Assembly (NCBI RefSeq): GCF_000021545.1
Contig: NC_012438.1
Location: 434,001 to 498,000 of the forward strand
Length of the DNA: 64,000 nt
Origin: Sulfurihydrogenibium azorense Az-Fu1
Lineage (GTDB): Bacteria > Aquificota > Aquificia > Aquificales > Hydrogenothermaceae
Direction: 5' to 3'
The position numbers and the translations under genes were made by a program. Position 1 is the first letter of the stretch, and each line of letters begins with the position of its first letter. Of the stretch, positions 52,907 to 61,336 are shown piece after piece. The notes beneath the pieces are model-generated. The model saw nothing but the letters and a program-made list of their open reading frames with translations, was not told where the DNA came from and searched no databases.

Positions 52907-54136
52907 ATGGAAAAAATTCTTGTGCATATATGTTGTGGTGTTGATAGTATTTATGCTTTAAGAAAGCTTAAAGAGGATTATCCAAACAGTAAGCTTATAG
53001 GATACTTTTATGACCCTAACATTCATCCTCAGGAAGAGTTTGAACTTAGATGGATTGAGACTAAAAGGGTTTGTGATCAGCTTGGTATAGAATGTATAAA
53101 AGGAGATTATGAATTAGACAAATGGATGGAAGCTGTAAAAGGTTATGAAAATGAGCCGGAAAGAGGAGAAAGGTGTACCATATGCCACGATTTGAGACTT
53201 GAAAAATCTGCACAGGTTGCAAAAGATTTAGGTTGTAATAAAATCACAACTGTTTTGATGATGAGTCCTAAAAAAGATTTTGATGTTTTAAAAGAAGTAG
53301 GAGAAAAGGTAGCCCAAAAGTATGGTCTGGAGTTTTTAGCCGTTGATTTTAGAAAAAACGGTGGAACTCAGATAATGAATAAGCTTTCTAAAGAGTCTCA
53401 ACTTTATCATCAAAACTACTGTGGTTGTATATACGGACTTTTCAACCAACGAAAAAATTTAGATTTTTACCCTGAACTTGTGTCTTTTGGTAAAGGAAGA
53501 CTGGCAGGAAGTAGAGAAGAGCTTTTATTTATAAAACAGATAAGACTTTATGCAGAAAATTTAGGTTTAAACTGTTTTGAAGAAGAGTTTAATTTTATAG
53601 GTTGGAGGTTAATCTCTTCCTCTGTAAAACTAAATAATGAATATATACCTCACAAAGTTTTACCTTACTCTGTAAGCATAAACGGAATTTTAAGAACTTC
53701 TGTTTTAGATGTTAAGGAAAATAGTTTGGTCTTAAATAAAAACAATGTAGAAGTTTATCTTACAACAAATTTAAACGAACCTGTTTTAAAAGATCCAAGG
53801 TATATAACGAAACCAGTATTTTTAATAAAAGAGGAAGTAAAAGTAGGAGATAAGCTTGAACTACAACTTAAAACTGAGTTTAACCCATCTATGAAATCTC
53901 AAAACCTTTATATAGGAAATAAAGGCACATTCAAAGAGATTGTAGAGTTCTACAGTGATACTGATATTGAAGGGAACCAAGGGTATAGGTTAGAAGAGAT
54001 TTGTTACTTTGTAAAGGATAACATGGAGAAAATAGAGAAGGGAGATCTTCTTGTTGCTGTTTACGGAGCTCATCTGGTTGGTCAGATAGGAAAGAAATTC
54101 TCTACTCTACGTATTCAGGAATTTTCTGTTGTATAA
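52907..54136 (+). CDS. queH: QueH-like epoxyqueuosine reductase with C-terminal extension
   Basis: 409 residues. The first 200 match QueH (DUF208): VHICCGVDS with paired cysteines, GYFYDPNIHPQEEFELRW, RCTICHDLRL, TTVLMMSPKKD and YHQNYCGCIYGL. QueH reduces epoxyqueuosine to queuosine in tRNA. The last 200 residues (from about 215) contain beta-rich segments ending LLVAVYGAHLVGQIGKKFS and are not part of known short QueH proteins. I chose ATG 52907 with AGGTGAG upstream over the GTG at 52898. The end overlaps the convergent GH15 gene by 35 bases. Confidence 0.8.
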   Translation: MEKILVHICCGVDSIYALRKLKEDYPNSKLIGYFYDPNIHPQEEFELRWIETKRVCDQLGIECIKGDYELDKWMEAVKGYENEPERGERCTICHDLRLEKSAQVAKDLGCNKITTVLMMSPKKDFDVLKEVGEKVAQKYGLEFLAVDFRKNGGTQIMNKLSKESQLYHQNYCGCIYGLFNQRKNLDFYPELVSFGKGRLAGSREELLFIKQIRLYAENLGLNCFEEEFNFIGWRLISSSVKLNNEYIPHKVLPYSVSINGILRTSVLDVKENSLVLNKNNVEVYLTTNLNEPVLKDPRYITKPVFLIKEEVKVGDKLELQLKTEFNPSMKSQNLYIGNKGTFKEIVEFYSDTDIEGNQGYRLEEICYFVKDNMEKIEKGDLLVAVYGAHLVGQIGKKFSTLRIQEFSVV

Positions 54137-56045
54137 GTTTTTTGTTTAACTTTTGAACACTGTAGCAAAAAGAAGAGTGGGACCAAGTAAGTGGGCATAC
54201 AGACAAAGGCTCTCCAGTAAAGGGGTTGTACTGCTCTGCTAAAAGTCCAGCTTGAGTTTTTCTTTTTAAAACCCAGTTTAAAAGTGAAAATGTTTTATCA
54301 AACAGACCGACTTCTGTGTACCAGTTTGCAAGCCAAAGTGTTGTGATTATCCAAGGGTTTCCAGGAACGTTATCACTAACTCTATGGTAGTAGTCATTTT
54401 CATACCTTGCAAGACCCCCTATCCCTTCTTTTATCCAAAGTCCTTCTTCTATCGCTTTTACCGTGTTTATCATTCTATAATCTTCTGGGTCTACTACCCC
54501 AAACTCGTGTATTAAAAGTAAACTACTTTCTAAAGTTTTATCCTTTATAATGTTTCCATTTTTATCTTGGTATATACCCCTCAAAAATCTGCCTGACTCT
54601 TCATCGTAAAGGTACTTTAAAATACCTTCCCTAATTTTTTCTGCTTTTTCTTCGTATATCAGTCCTTCCTCTTTATTCCCAACTAAATATGCAAGTTTAG
54701 ATGCAGATAATAAACCTGCGTAAACCGTAGAAGCTGTATATGTAAAAACTCCTCTTCTTTCTTCCCACAAATCATAGCTTTCAAGGGGTAGATTAGTGTT
54801 TGGGTCTGTGTAATTAACCATAAAGTTAGCAGCTTTTCTAACAAAACCGTTGTACATCATATCTATAAACTCAATATCTTTACTGTTTATGTAATGGTTG
54901 TATAGAGCAAATATAACTAAAGCTGTTTCATCTTCTTGAATAGGAAGCTGATAGTTTTCGTCCTCATCACACCAAGGATGCCACGAAGACCCTGCAGTTC
55001 CGTCAGGAGAGTACTTGTGAAGTAAATAACCTTCTTCTGTTATGTGTTTTTTACAAAACTTATAAAACTTCTGAGTTAGATTTGTATAGCCTGCATTATC
55101 TAATGTCATACAGATAAAAGCTCCATCCCTTGGCCAAAGATAACTGTAGTGATCTTTATTAAATTTGTATATTGATGTGTCGTTTGCAGCAACGACAGCT
55201 CCTTCGTTATCAAAGTGTGATCTTATTATTAAAAGGCTTCTGTAGTACTGATTTTTTAAATCTTTAGACAAAGATGGAAGAAGCCTATCTTTTGTTTTGA
55301 TCCATCCTTTCCAGTATTCGTCAGTCTCTTCAAGTAAATGTTGTAGTCCTTCCCTTTCTACCTTCCTTTTTAGGTTTACTATATCTTCGTACCTTTTTCC
55401 TACCAAAATGTAGTAGAAAAACTCTTTAGACTCTAATGGTAATAACTCTCCTTTTACTCCCCATGCACTGTCTATCTCACCTTGCATTATTTTTGTTTTT
55501 AATAGTTTTCCAGATTCTATCTCTTTCCACGCACCTGTCTCATGGTTCTTTTTTGATACTGTATACTCGTACTCTAAACCTTCTGACGAAATATATATGT
55601 AAGTAGCTCCTTTGTAGTGGATAAGTCCTTTTAACTTTGGGTCGTAGTAAGCTGTATTACCAATCTCAGACTCATTTAACCTAAAACAGTGATAAAAGAA
55701 TACTTTAAAATCTTGTTTTTCCATAGATAAATTAGTAACTTTTACTTTATGGATAAGTATATCACTATATTTATGAATAGCTGTTGTAAAATCTAATTTA
55801 ATTTGTAGCTCTTCTGATATTGCCTGTAGTTTAGCTACTAAAGAGTTTTCATAGTAATCAAACGATTTTTGCCAAGAGTCATCAATCCATCGAAACTTTC
55901 CACCTGTCCATACTCCTATACTGTTTGCTTGAGAGTTTAGATGGTTATACATTCCAACGTAAGGAAAGTAGAAATCTCTTATAGCTAAATCTTTATCTAT
56001 GTTTATAAAAAATTTACCGTTGCTTAAAACTATCTCTTTTTTCAT
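54102..56045 (-). CDS. Glycoside hydrolase family 15 (glucoamylase-like)
   Basis: 647 residues: an N-terminal beta-sandwich (about 1-250; LSNGKFFINIDKDLAIRDFYFPYVG) and a C-terminal (alpha/alpha)6 barrel with YSYLWPRDGAFI, the acid Glu region YDLWEERRGVFTYT, and the base region LLAEQYNPFTGEPL near the end. It removes glucose from alpha-glucans or trehalose; no signal peptide, so it likely acts on stored glycogen inside the cell. It overlaps the rluB-like gene by 32 bases. Confidence 0.88.
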   Translation of the reverse strand: MKKEIVLSNGKFFINIDKDLAIRDFYFPYVGMYNHLNSQANSIGVWTGGKFRWIDDSWQKSFDYYENSLVAKLQAISEELQIKLDFTTAIHKYSDILIHKVKVTNLSMEKQDFKVFFYHCFRLNESEIGNTAYYDPKLKGLIHYKGATYIYISSEGLEYEYTVSKKNHETGAWKEIESGKLLKTKIMQGEIDSAWGVKGELLPLESKEFFYYILVGKRYEDIVNLKRKVEREGLQHLLEETDEYWKGWIKTKDRLLPSLSKDLKNQYYRSLLIIRSHFDNEGAVVAANDTSIYKFNKDHYSYLWPRDGAFICMTLDNAGYTNLTQKFYKFCKKHITEEGYLLHKYSPDGTAGSSWHPWCDEDENYQLPIQEDETALVIFALYNHYINSKDIEFIDMMYNGFVRKAANFMVNYTDPNTNLPLESYDLWEERRGVFTYTASTVYAGLLSASKLAYLVGNKEEGLIYEEKAEKIREGILKYLYDEESGRFLRGIYQDKNGNIIKDKTLESSLLLIHEFGVVDPEDYRMINTVKAIEEGLWIKEGIGGLARYENDYYHRVSDNVPGNPWIITTLWLANWYTEVGLFDKTFSLLNWVLKRKTQAGLLAEQYNPFTGEPLSVCPLTWSHSSFCYSVQKLNKKLIQQKIPEYVE

Positions 56046-56757
56046 CTAAGATGCTCCTTATCTCCTTTTCAGACAAGTATCTGTAATCAAAAGGTTTAAG
56101 ATTTCCGATATCTATACTTCCTATTTTAACTCTAATTAACCTTTTTACTCTATGACCAAAGCTATCCATAAACCTTCTTATTATTCTTTTTTTTCCACTA
56201 TGTATCTCTACTAAAAGCCAAGTTCCATCTTCTTCTCTTTTAAGCATCTTTATTTTATCAGGTTTAAAAAAGCCATCTTCTAAAATTGTTCCTTCTTCCA
56301 TCTTTTTTAAGGTTTCTTGGGAAACTTCTCCTGCAACTTTTACTTTATAAACTTTTTTAATCTCATTTCTTGGGTGGGCTACTTTATTTGCAAACTCACC
56401 GTCGTTGGTAAGAATTAGTAGTCCTTCACTGTTGTAGTCAAGTCTTCCAACAGGAAAGAGTTTGTAAGGGATTTTAAGCTCGTTTAAAAAGTCTGTTAAT
56501 GTTTTTCTTCCAAATCTGTCTTTACCTACAGCTGATAAATATCCTACAGGCTTGTAAATGGCTAAATATATCTTTTTCTCAGTAGGTTTTACTATCTTTC
56601 CTTCAACTTCTACAACATCTTTTTTAGGGTCTATTTTTAGGCCTAAATTTTTTACAGTTTTACCGTTTACTTTTACTTTTCCTTCAAGAATAAGCTCATC
56701 TGCTTTTCTTCTTGAACATATTCCTGATTTTGCTATATATTTATTGAGCCTTTCCAT
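56014..56757 (-). CDS. rluB: rRNA pseudouridine synthase, RluB/RsuA family
   Basis: 247 residues: an S4 domain (MERLNKYIAKSGICSRRKAD) and the RsuA-type catalytic motif PVGRLDYNSEGLLILTNDG with the nucleophilic Asp. RluB modifies 23S rRNA; RluE, RluF or RsuA specificity cannot be excluded. The start overlaps the rsmG end by 17 bases. Confidence 0.87.
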   Translation of the reverse strand: MERLNKYIAKSGICSRRKADELILEGKVKVNGKTVKNLGLKIDPKKDVVEVEGKIVKPTEKKIYLAIYKPVGYLSAVGKDRFGRKTLTDFLNELKIPYKLFPVGRLDYNSEGLLILTNDGEFANKVAHPRNEIKKVYKVKVAGEVSQETLKKMEEGTILEDGFFKPDKIKMLKREEDGTWLLVEIHSGKKRIIRRFMDSFGHRVKRLIRVKIGSIDIGNLKPFDYRYLSEKEIRSILDEKRDSFKQR

Positions 56758-57358
56758 CTTTCTGGATCAAGATAAATTTTCTTTCTGGAAGCCCTTTGAA
56801 AGACATAGAAGTTGTAAAGGGTCGTAGCTCTTCTTCTACCTCTTTACCTTTCATTATAACTATAATTCCGCCTTCTTTAAGTAAATTTTTACCGATTTTT
56901 AAAACTTCAAAAGTTTTACCTGTTGCTCTACTAACTACTATATCAAACTTTTCTTGGATATCTTCAGCTCTCTTACACAAAACAGTGTATTTTAACTTTA
57001 ACTCTTTAGATAACATTTCTAAAAAGATACACTTTTTTGTAATAGATTCAATTAGGTAAAGGTCTATTTTATCTTGATAGTATATCTTCAGTGGCACTCC
57101 AGGAAAGCCAGCTCCAGTTCCAAAGTCTGCTACTTTTTTCCCTGACAAATCTATACCTTTTGCTTCAAAAAGTTTAACTAAAGTAAGGCTGTCTAAAAAG
57201 TGTTTAACTATTATCTCTTCTTTTTTTCTTATTGAAGTAAGATTATAAGCTTTATTCCATTTTAAAAGCATGTATAAGTAAATCTCAAACTTCTCAATTT
57301 TGTCTTTAGAAAGTTCTATAGAGTTTTCTTTTGCAAGTTTTTCAAGCAGATCCATCAT
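56741..57358 (-). CDS. rsmG: 16S rRNA (guanine-527-N7)-methyltransferase
   Basis: 205 residues with the SAM motif VADFGTGAGFPGVPLKI, the ITKKCIFLE segment and IVVSRATGKTFEVL. It methylates G527 in the 530 loop. It overlaps both neighbours by a few bases. Confidence 0.95.
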   Translation of the reverse strand: MMDLLEKLAKENSIELSKDKIEKFEIYLYMLLKWNKAYNLTSIRKKEEIIVKHFLDSLTLVKLFEAKGIDLSGKKVADFGTGAGFPGVPLKIYYQDKIDLYLIESITKKCIFLEMLSKELKLKYTVLCKRAEDIQEKFDIVVSRATGKTFEVLKIGKNLLKEGGIIVIMKGKEVEEELRPFTTSMSFKGLPERKFILIQKDGKAQ

Positions 57359-58023
57359 TTTAAAACTTTACCTGTTTTAATATAAAAAATGTACAAGTCT
57401 AATTCTGATTGAGTTAAGTTTAAATCTTGACAGATTTTTTCCAATGCTTCCTCGCACTCTAAGTATACTTTTTTCGTTATGGTTTTTCTTGGTTTAACTA
57501 ATCCTGATTCAAATAAAAATCTTGATATATGTCTGTCTATAATGGCTACATCGTCAAAGCCTACGTTTCTTAAAAAGTGAGAAGCTTCTTTGTAGCCGTA
57601 GCCATTTACTTTTTCTACAAGCTTTTCCCTTGCTTTTTTTCCATCTTTTTCTTTTACAATGTTTTCTAAAAATTCTTTTAGGTCTCTTAAAGCTACTATT
57701 CTTTCTGCCCTTTGCATTGCGAATCTGTGTCCATGGGATTGTATTATTTGGTAGAGTTTTTCGAGGGGATAGTTTTTAAATCCTTCAATTCCAACTTCTG
57801 CTTGAATTTTTATTCCTGTAGCTGCTTTAAAGTTTGCTGTTAGTATACAAAAACATGCTTCTGAGAATATGTCAGCTTGGTAAGGCTGTACATCTAAAAA
57901 AGGTTTAAAATCAAAAGTTGTAATACCTTTTTGTTTTAGGTTTTTAAACTGCTGAATTCTCTCCTTTACTTTGTCTGATACTTGTAATATTGCTTTTTCT
58001 ATAGCTTCTTTTGGGGGAATCAA
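57355..58023 (-). CDS. ogg: 8-oxoguanine DNA glycosylase/AP lyase, Ogg2 type
   Basis: 222 residues of the archaeal and thermophile Ogg2 family, a helix-hairpin-helix glycosylase. The motif is VNGYGYKEASHFLRNVGFDD with the catalytic Lys, followed by AIIDRHISRF with the Asp. It removes 8-oxoguanine and cuts the strand. TTG start overlaps the rodZ stop. Confidence 0.9.
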   Translation of the reverse strand: MIPPKEAIEKAILQVSDKVKERIQQFKNLKQKGITTFDFKPFLDVQPYQADIFSEACFCILTANFKAATGIKIQAEVGIEGFKNYPLEKLYQIIQSHGHRFAMQRAERIVALRDLKEFLENIVKEKDGKKAREKLVEKVNGYGYKEASHFLRNVGFDDVAIIDRHISRFLFESGLVKPRKTITKKVYLECEEALEKICQDLNLTQSELDLYIFYIKTGKVLK

Positions 58024-58739
58024 ATCTTAGGAACACCTCTCAAGACGTTGTATCCGTTGTAGAAAATACCGTCTGAGTCAACAAAAACATTGTGTATAAT
58101 CTCTCTTCCTGTTATTTTAACTTCTTTTCCATCGTATATAATCTTTAATTTATCAGCGTTTCCTATAGTCTCAAAGGCTATTTTATTGTTAAATTTTATA
58201 GTTTTACTTTCTCCTTCTTTAAGGTTTATAATACTTTTTTCTCCATCAACAGAGATAGTAATCCAAACATCACCTTCTGATACAAGTGTAATACTGTCTA
58301 TAACTTTTTGGTCTTGGGTTTGGTCTTTGGTTGTGTTAACTGTATTTACATACTTTTCTGGAATATTGTTTACTTGTACTTCCATTTTATTTGAAAAGAA
58401 GTTTGCGTTTGCATAGATAAATAAAGCTAACACTAAAATTGTTAAAGTGTGAGGTAATACACTAACTAAAGGATTTAAAATCTTAGTAGTTATTTTTGGG
58501 GTTTCTTCTACTACTTCCTGTTTTTCTTCATAAGGTACATCAACACCAAAGAATTTTAGCACTTTTCTTGCGTATAATTTTCCATATGGGTCTTGAGTTG
58601 CGTAATTTTCATCATTTTCTAACTTTTCTATTATGTAAGATGGTATCTCTACTTGTTCTGATAGTTGATTTATACTTAAATTTCTTTGTTCTCTCTCTAA
58701 CTTTATAATCTTGCTAATTTCCACTTTTCGACATCCCAC
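58020..58739 (-). CDS. rodZ: RodZ-like helix-turn-helix membrane protein
   Basis: 239 residues: a cytoplasmic HTH domain (ISKIIKLEREQRNLSINQLSEQ), one membrane segment (about 97-117) and a periplasmic beta domain of the DUF4115 type (VWITISVDGEKSIINLKEGESK). RodZ ties MreB to the cell-wall machinery. GTG at 58739 is the longest start; GTG at 58724 (beginning VEISK) is also possible. Confidence 0.83.
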   Translation of the reverse strand: MGCRKVEISKIIKLEREQRNLSINQLSEQVEIPSYIIEKLENDENYATQDPYGKLYARKVLKFFGVDVPYEEKQEVVEETPKITTKILNPLVSVLPHTLTILVLALFIYANANFFSNKMEVQVNNIPEKYVNTVNTTKDQTQDQKVIDSITLVSEGDVWITISVDGEKSIINLKEGESKTIKFNNKIAFETIGNADKLKIIYDGKEVKITGREIIHNVFVDSDGIFYNGYNVLRGVPKI

Positions 58740-58764
58740 ATGATTTTCTTTAGTATCTATTTTA

Positions 58765-59691
58765 TCATAAGTTGTAAATTTTAGTTAGTATATCTTTACC
58801 ACCTCTTTTAAGTAGTATGTTTGCAAGCCTTTGCCCTAACTCTTTTGCTTGATTTATGTTAGTTAACTTCTCTGATAAACTCTCTTTTATAAATGTTTTT
58901 CCTTCTAAATCTGCTATAAAGCCTGTTATATGAATAAAGTCATCTTTAATCTCACAGTAAGCTCCCAGTGGAACCTGACATCCTCCCTCTAGTGTTTTTA
59001 AGAAGCTCCTTTCTGCAGTTGCCCTTATAAAACTTTCTTGGTTGTTTATCGGCTCTAAAATTTTCTTTATTCTTTCATCGTCAACCCTTGCCTCAATACC
59101 TAAAAATCCTTGACAAACGGCAGGAATCATCTCTTGGGGAGAAAAGATGTAGGAAGCTTTACTATCAAGTCCTAACCTTTTTAAGCCAGCATAGGCAAGG
59201 ATTATAGCATCGTACTGACCTTCTTCAAGTTTTCTTATCCTTGTGTCAACGTTTCCTCTTAAATCATTTATTATTAAATCATCTCTCATTTTCATAATTT
59301 GAGACTTTCTTCTTAAACTACTTGTCCCAACTACTGCACCGGCTGGTAGGTCTTTTAAAGATTTATATTTAGTAGATAAGAAAGCATCTCTTGGGTCTTC
59401 TCTTTCTGTTATTGCAATTATATCAAGTCCTTCAGGGAGCTGTGTAGGAACATCTTTAAGAGAGTGAACGGCTATATCTATCTCACCTTTTAACATTGCA
59501 TCTTCTATCTCTTTTACAAAGAGACCTTTACCTCCTATCTTTGCAAGGGGGACGTCTAATATTTTGTCTCCTGATGTAGTAATTTTTACAAGCTCTACTT
59601 CTACACCGTGAATTTGATTAATTAAGTTAGCTATGTAGTTTGCTTGCCAAAGTGCAAGTTGACTTTTTCTTGTACCAATCCTTACCTTCAA
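58765..59691 (-). CDS. hemC: Hydroxymethylbilane synthase (porphobilinogen deaminase)
   Basis: 308 residues. It joins four porphobilinogens to hydroxymethylbilane for heme, siroheme and cobamide. Motifs: RIGTRKSQLALWQ, VHSLKDVPTQLP, GTSSLRRKSQ, RGNVDTRIRKL and the cofactor cysteine EGGCQVPLGAY. TTG 59691 with GGAG six bases upstream is preferred over TTG 59703. Confidence 0.96.
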   Translation of the reverse strand: MKVRIGTRKSQLALWQANYIANLINQIHGVEVELVKITTSGDKILDVPLAKIGGKGLFVKEIEDAMLKGEIDIAVHSLKDVPTQLPEGLDIIAITEREDPRDAFLSTKYKSLKDLPAGAVVGTSSLRRKSQIMKMRDDLIINDLRGNVDTRIRKLEEGQYDAIILAYAGLKRLGLDSKASYIFSPQEMIPAVCQGFLGIEARVDDERIKKILEPINNQESFIRATAERSFLKTLEGGCQVPLGAYCEIKDDFIHITGFIADLEGKTFIKESLSEKLTNINQAKELGQRLANILLKRGGKDILTKIYNL

Positions 59692-59779
59692 CACACTCTC
59701 CAAAGTTTTTTTGTTAATCTATTATAATAGAAATGAGGAAAAAGGCAATTTTGATACACTCCTTAGAAGAGTTTTAGAA

Positions 59780-61318
59780 TCAAAAATTTTTAAGTAAAAC
59801 AGAGGTGGGATTTTCAAAAAGGTCTTTCTTTTTAACTACAACTTTTAAACCTTTTACATCTCTTAACTCTTCTAAAAACTCCTCTCTTGTAAGTATGTTA
59901 ACTTTCCCTTGTTTTATAAACTCTTCTACCTCTTGTGGACTTTCTAACTTAACTATCCTCTTTTTGAGGTAGAAAGAGAAAGCAGGGTTGTACCTTTTGT
60001 AGTAGCCAATAGGTAAGTCTTTATCTATGTATGGTAAGATTACCTTTACTGAAGACTCTTTATCTATTCTTGGCATTAAGATAAAAAAGAAGACTAAAGT
60101 CATCAAAATAGAAGATAGTGATAGAGAAATGATAACTTTTTTGATATTTTTATAAAAAATTAGCGACAAGAAAGCTCCAACTGTTAAAATAAAGAAGAAA
60201 AATGAGTGCTGAGCTACTAAATAAAGATTTTCATCGTTTTTTAAGATAAAGTAAAGAGCTATAGGAATAATCAAAGTCAAGATAAAATAAAAAAGTAAAC
60301 TGTAAAAATACTTATAAATTTTCAACTTGGTCAGGGTAATACCTATCAAAACTGCCAAAGATGGGTAAACAACAACTGTGTAGTTAGGGAGCTTCGTTTT
60401 AGATATACTAAAAAATAGTGTATAAATAAACACAAACAAAGATAAAAACAAGACAGCTGGATTTGTTTTATTCTTTAAAACCTCCTTTACAGTTTGTGGT
60501 AAAAAAATACTAAAAGGAAGCATTCCAATGATAACAAACAGAAAAGTTATTAAAAATATACCTCCATGTCCTTCCATAGAATCTGAAAATCTTGATATGT
60601 TGTGTTTTAGCAAAAACTCTTTAACCCAAATCCAGTCTGTCTTTATACCTACTGCTATATACCAAGGAAGAGATATTAAAATTGTTATAAGCAATCCTTT
60701 TGAAATACTCATACTTTTTAAAAATCCTAGCTCCCTTCTTAAAGCCAAGAAAACCAAAACTGTAAAAGTTGGTAAGACAATAGCAACTAAACCTTTTGAA
60801 AGTATACCAAAACCCAAACAAATATAAAAAAGCCATAAGAATATTTTTTTACCTTCTTTATAGAATATATAGAAACTAAAGACGGCTGACGTTATAAAAA
60901 AGATCAAAAATGGATCTGGAACGGCCATATGAAACTGGAACACAAAGTGTAGAGAAGATAAAAGGACTAAGTAGCTAAGTAAAGCTATTTTCTCGTCAAA
61001 AACCCTTTTAGCAAACAAAAATGTAACTAAAACAGTAAAACTTCCAAACAAAGAAGAAAAAAATCTTGCAGAAAACTCATTTACTCCAAAGAGTTTGTAG
61101 GCTATCATCATAAAGTAGTAGTGAAGGGGTGGTTTATCTGTACGAAGTTCGTAGTTAAATGTAGGAACTATCAAGTCTCCCCTCTCTAACATCTCCCTTG
61201 CACAGGAAGCATTTTTTGCTTCGTCAAGACTAAATATAGAAATACCCCATATATTAGAAACCATCAAAACAAAGGCAATAAACCATAAAGTAAAATAGTT
61301 TGAAAATCTTTTCTCCAT
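59780..61318 (-). CDS. ArnT/PMT-like membrane glycosyltransferase (GT83 type)
   Basis: 512 residues, about 11-12 membrane helices and a C-terminal soluble part. The first external loop carries FSLDEAKNASCAREMLERGD and RTDKPPLHYYFM, typical of polyprenyl-phosphate sugar transferases that modify lipid A or protein. The acceptor cannot be told. It diverges from uvrC with 18 bases between the starts. Confidence 0.8.
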   Translation of the reverse strand: MEKRFSNYFTLWFIAFVLMVSNIWGISIFSLDEAKNASCAREMLERGDLIVPTFNYELRTDKPPLHYYFMMIAYKLFGVNEFSARFFSSLFGSFTVLVTFLFAKRVFDEKIALLSYLVLLSSLHFVFQFHMAVPDPFLIFFITSAVFSFYIFYKEGKKIFLWLFYICLGFGILSKGLVAIVLPTFTVLVFLALRRELGFLKSMSISKGLLITILISLPWYIAVGIKTDWIWVKEFLLKHNISRFSDSMEGHGGIFLITFLFVIIGMLPFSIFLPQTVKEVLKNKTNPAVLFLSLFVFIYTLFFSISKTKLPNYTVVVYPSLAVLIGITLTKLKIYKYFYSLLFYFILTLIIPIALYFILKNDENLYLVAQHSFFFFILTVGAFLSLIFYKNIKKVIISLSLSSILMTLVFFFILMPRIDKESSVKVILPYIDKDLPIGYYKRYNPAFSFYLKKRIVKLESPQEVEEFIKQGKVNILTREEFLEELRDVKGLKVVVKKKDLFENPTSVLLKNF

Positions 61319-61326
61319 GCTATAAT
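61299..61326 (+). promoter_or_regulatory. Putative uvrC promoter
   Basis: TTTGAA (61299-61304) and a perfect TATAAT (61321-61326) with 16 bases between. Transcription would start near 61333, only about four bases before the uvrC ATG, and no ribosome binding site is visible, so the message may be leaderless. Confidence 0.5.
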
Positions 61327-61336
61327 TTATTCTATC

